This document shows positions 61,892 through 64,000 of a stretch of DNA of 64,000 nt, in pieces. This DNA comes from Anaerolineae bacterium. Lineage in GTDB: Bacteria > Chloroflexota > Anaerolineae > Aggregatilineales > J027. Below the pieces are notes generated by a model. It did not search any database, was not told the origin of the DNA, and saw only the letters and a program-made list of their open reading frames with translations. The translations under genes and the position numbers were made by a program. The stretch covers positions 124,001 through 188,000 of the forward strand of contig WBUL01000004.1 in the NCBI GenBank assembly GCA_008933735.1. Direction: 5' to 3'. Within the stretch, counting starts at the first letter, position 1. Each line of letters opens with the position of its first letter.

Positions 61892-62854
61892 TTATATCCT
61901 GTTTTCCACATACCATTGGGCAGTTTTTGTAATGCCTTCTTGCAGGCTGATTTTCGGCTGATAGCCGAGGTTTTTCAGTTTTGTAATATCCGGACAGCGG
62001 CGCGGCGTGCCCCCTTTTTGCAGCTCTCCGGCCACGATGTCAATATCGCGCCCAAAAAACTTCCCGACCAATCGGGCAATATCTGCAATACTTGTTTCGA
62101 CCTGTGTGCCGATATGATAGATTCCCAGGTGTTCACCTTTTTCAAGCGCCAGCATCAGACCGTCAGTAAAGTCATCAATATAGACAAATGCACGGGTTTC
62201 ATGCCCCGTCCCCTGGATCGGAAACGGCAGGGGATTCGCGTCCGATTTTTCAACGGCGGCCTGCATCCGGACGACAAACTGCGGGATGACATGCTCATAG
62301 CCCATATCCGGTCCGTAAACATTGTGCGGACGGAAGATGATCACACGCTCAAAAAACTTACGTCCGTAGTTAATCGCCATGATTTCGCTGATAAGTTTTC
62401 CCGATGCATAGGAGTAGCGTGGGTTGTGCGGGTCGGGTATCACCAGCGGTACATTTTCCGGCGTGGGGATAATCGGCGGGTGGTGATACACCTCGGAACT
62501 TGACGCGACCACCAGTTCGCCAACGTTGTGCTCATGGCAGGCGTCAATCACATTCACCATACCCTTCACACCCACATCCAGCACAAGCTCCGGTTTGCTG
62601 TAAAAAAATGCAGTCCCGTTGATGAAGGCCAGATGGCAGACAGAATCGACGCCTTTGGTAGCCTTGGAAACGGTGGCTGCATCCCGAATATCGCCTTCAA
62701 TCAGTTCGACATGCTGGATGGCATCTCCCAGTTTTCGTACTGCGCCCCGCGAGTTGTTGTCCAACACACGAACCACATGGCCTTCCTGTACCAGCCGCCG
62801 CACCAGTGCCGCTCCTAAAAAACCGGTTCCCCCTGTGACAAGGTAGGTTTTCAA
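61892..62854 (-). CDS. NAD-dependent nucleotide-sugar epimerase/dehydratase
   Basis: The 320-residue extended SDR has KTYLVTGGTGFLGAALVRRL (NAD-binding), VCHLAFINGTAFF, VVASSSEVYHHPP and the catalytic pair in YSYASGKLISEIMA (YxxxK). NVYGPDMGYEHVIPQFVVRM is the sugar-binding loop seen in UDP-glucose 4-epimerase-like and dTDP-sugar enzymes. Exact activity cannot be set. Its ATG overlaps the stop of the membrane gene upstream by four bases, and the methyltransferase follows immediately, so the three form an operon for an unusual surface sugar. Confidence 0.85.
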   Translation of the reverse strand: MKTYLVTGGTGFLGAALVRRLVQEGHVVRVLDNNSRGAVRKLGDAIQHVELIEGDIRDAATVSKATKGVDSVCHLAFINGTAFFYSKPELVLDVGVKGMVNVIDACHEHNVGELVVASSSEVYHHPPIIPTPENVPLVIPDPHNPRYSYASGKLISEIMAINYGRKFFERVIIFRPHNVYGPDMGYEHVIPQFVVRMQAAVEKSDANPLPFPIQGTGHETRAFVYIDDFTDGLMLALEKGEHLGIYHIGTQVETSIADIARLVGKFFGRDIDIVAGELQKGGTPRRCPDITKLKNLGYQPKISLQEGITKTAQWYVENRI

Positions 62855-64000
62855 TTTTGCTCCTCAACAAAAATCGTGGTCAGATACGCCCGGCTGCCGA
62901 CGGAAGTGCCGTCGCTGAGCGTGACTTCCAAATCCTGTACCGGATTCGGCATATACATTCCAAATAACAGGTCGTATTTCCCCGGTGGGGCATCACAATC
63001 AATCTTCAAAAGCCGCTCATCCACGTACAGTTTTCCGGTTTCCCAGAATGGAGTCGGCAGGTTAAATGCCAACCCTTCATCCAGTTGCCCGATTACAGCA
63101 CCATTTTCCCCCACGACGACCAGGGTTGCGCTTATCGGTGCATCGGTAGCCCGGATATTGATCCACCAGCTTTTCAACCGCACCTCCCCGCAGGGTTGGA
63201 TCGTATAATCGGAAAGCAAACTGAAGCCCTGCATGGAAAATTCGCCTCCAAACCGATAAGCCTCCGCCAGTTGATCCGGTTTCCGATCATAGCGGATCAC
63301 CATGACTTCCGACCCGTAGCGGTAATCTGCAACCACCACCGGGGTAGACACATATTCCATCAGAGATTCATTGAGTTCCGCCGGATTAGTTTCGCGGGTA
63401 TATACATACCAGATGGTTTCAGCCTCTCCGACAAAATCCAAAACAGCGCCGGAGTCTTGCGCGTTGTCCAGGATATGTGGCAGATTCCTGACCTTTGCCG
63501 TAACTTCTGTAGGCGGCGGAGCAATGTACAACACCCTGTCTTCAGGAATATCACCCAGATACCAGCGGTTCAAATAGACACCCATCCATCGAGTCGGAGT
63601 GTGCAGCAGCAGCGGATCATCCATTTGATGACTCCGGGGCAGCAGATTCATTGGCTTCTCATCCCGGAAAATACCAAGTCCATAATACGCCAGTTTGTAT
63701 ATATCATCATCGCTGGATTTTCTCAGGGGAGGTGTTTCCAGACATTCTGTCTGGCGGTAGAGTGCAAAATTCCGTACACAGTCTTCCGGAGGAACAAAGT
63801 GATGGCGCATTGGGTAGCCAAAATCAATTGCGGTCGTCTGGAAAACCCCGATATTGGCGGGAAGATAAAGGGCTACTAAAACCAGTCCAACCGCACCCTG
63901 TATGACCAGCAGGCGGTGCGCCCAACGGGATTTGGTGGTTCTCCATTGCACATAAACCAGGATGCTGGTTGCCACCACCGCCACCCACAGTTGGGTGGAT
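62851..64000 (-). CDS. C-terminal part of a membrane glycosyltransferase-like protein (5' end beyond window)
   Basis: The frame is open at the right edge: reading from base 64000 the chain is already inside a helix (LWVAVVATSILVYVQW), so the protein starts outside the window. At least two helices are visible (the first, and LLVIQGAVGLVLVALYLPANIG). A large soluble domain of about 300 residues follows, ending in a beta-rich part (EVRLKSWWINIRATDAPISA, PPGKYDLLFGMYMPN). This resembles the C-terminal extracytoplasmic region of GT39/ArnT-like or polysaccharide-synthesis membrane proteins. Without the N-terminus, the assignment is provisional. GTG near 63984 is not a real start. Confidence 0.55.
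   Translation of the reverse strand, partial: STQLWVAVVATSILVYVQWRTTKSRWAHRLLVIQGAVGLVLVALYLPANIGVFQTTAIDFGYPMRHHFVPPEDCVRNFALYRQTECLETPPLRKSSDDDIYKLAYYGLGIFRDEKPMNLLPRSHQMDDPLLLHTPTRWMGVYLNRWYLGDIPEDRVLYIAPPPTEVTAKVRNLPHILDNAQDSGAVLDFVGEAETIWYVYTRETNPAELNESLMEYVSTPVVVADYRYGSEVMVIRYDRKPDQLAEAYRFGGEFSMQGFSLLSDYTIQPCGEVRLKSWWINIRATDAPISATLVVVGENGAVIGQLDEGLAFNLPTPFWETGKLYVDERLLKIDCDAPPGKYDLLFGMYMPNPVQDLEVTLSDGTSVGSRAYLTTIFVEEQN

Overview
The window looks like a chromosomal segment of a Chloroflexota bacterium, most likely Anaerolineae-like. Three things point there: secreted LysM, SH3 and PKD proteins with Thr/Pro-rich linkers; an R3H-domain SpoIIIAA-type ATPase; and an oleABCD locus beside a form II coxSLM cluster. 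This is inference from gene content, not from a marker gene. Coding density is very high, with many ATGA, TGATG and TAATG overlaps. I see no rRNA, tRNA, CRISPR array, IS element or prophage, and no gene-free stretch longer than about 210 bases.

Layout. 1-6.8 kb: secreted and housekeeping genes (LysM fragment, beta-propeller, SH3/beta-lactamase-fold protein, GT2, clan-A-type glycosidase, uridine kinase, GNAT). 6.8-13.9 kb (minus): an operon of an MsbA-like ABC flippase, three glycosyltransferases, an M24 peptidase and tsaD. 14.1-16.6 kb (plus): a GNAT-like gene coupled to an R3H ATPase. 16.7-24.1 kb (minus): mutS2, oleA, oleB, oleC, oleD and a DinB-family gene. 24.3-27.8 kb (plus): class I aldolase fbaB, then a compact RiPP-type locus. 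It has a 67-residue peptide ending in tandem pentads (FASSW three times, then FASAD), a YcaO cyclodehydratase and a TfuA-like protein. I consider this the best candidate for an undescribed system. 27.8-40 kb: a MaoC/CitE-type lyase pair, and a polysaccharide locus with three asparagine-synthetase paralogues, two GT4 enzymes, a MurJ-family flippase and a GT39-like membrane protein. 40-48.5 kb (minus): coxG-S-L-M-D-E, xdhC and a MoeA-like gene, encoding a form II molybdenum hydroxylase with its maturation factors. 48.6-60.6 kb: an exporter operon (tandem solute-binding protein, FtsX permease, HlyD adaptor, two ATPases, LysM/PKD protein), divergent from a histidine kinase/response regulator pair. 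60.6-64 kb: methyltransferase, sugar epimerase and a truncated membrane glycosyltransferase-like gene.

How the genes fit together. Much of the window serves the cell surface: glycan assembly and amidation, lipid-linked sugar flipping, peptidoglycan-binding proteins and envelope export under two-component control. Two self-contained metabolic modules sit among these: long-chain olefin synthesis and the Mo-hydroxylase. The peptide-YcaO-TfuA locus has its own candidate promoter. It is preceded by a strong terminator, and a long hairpin separates the peptide gene from its enzymes, as expected for a RiPP operon making excess precursor.
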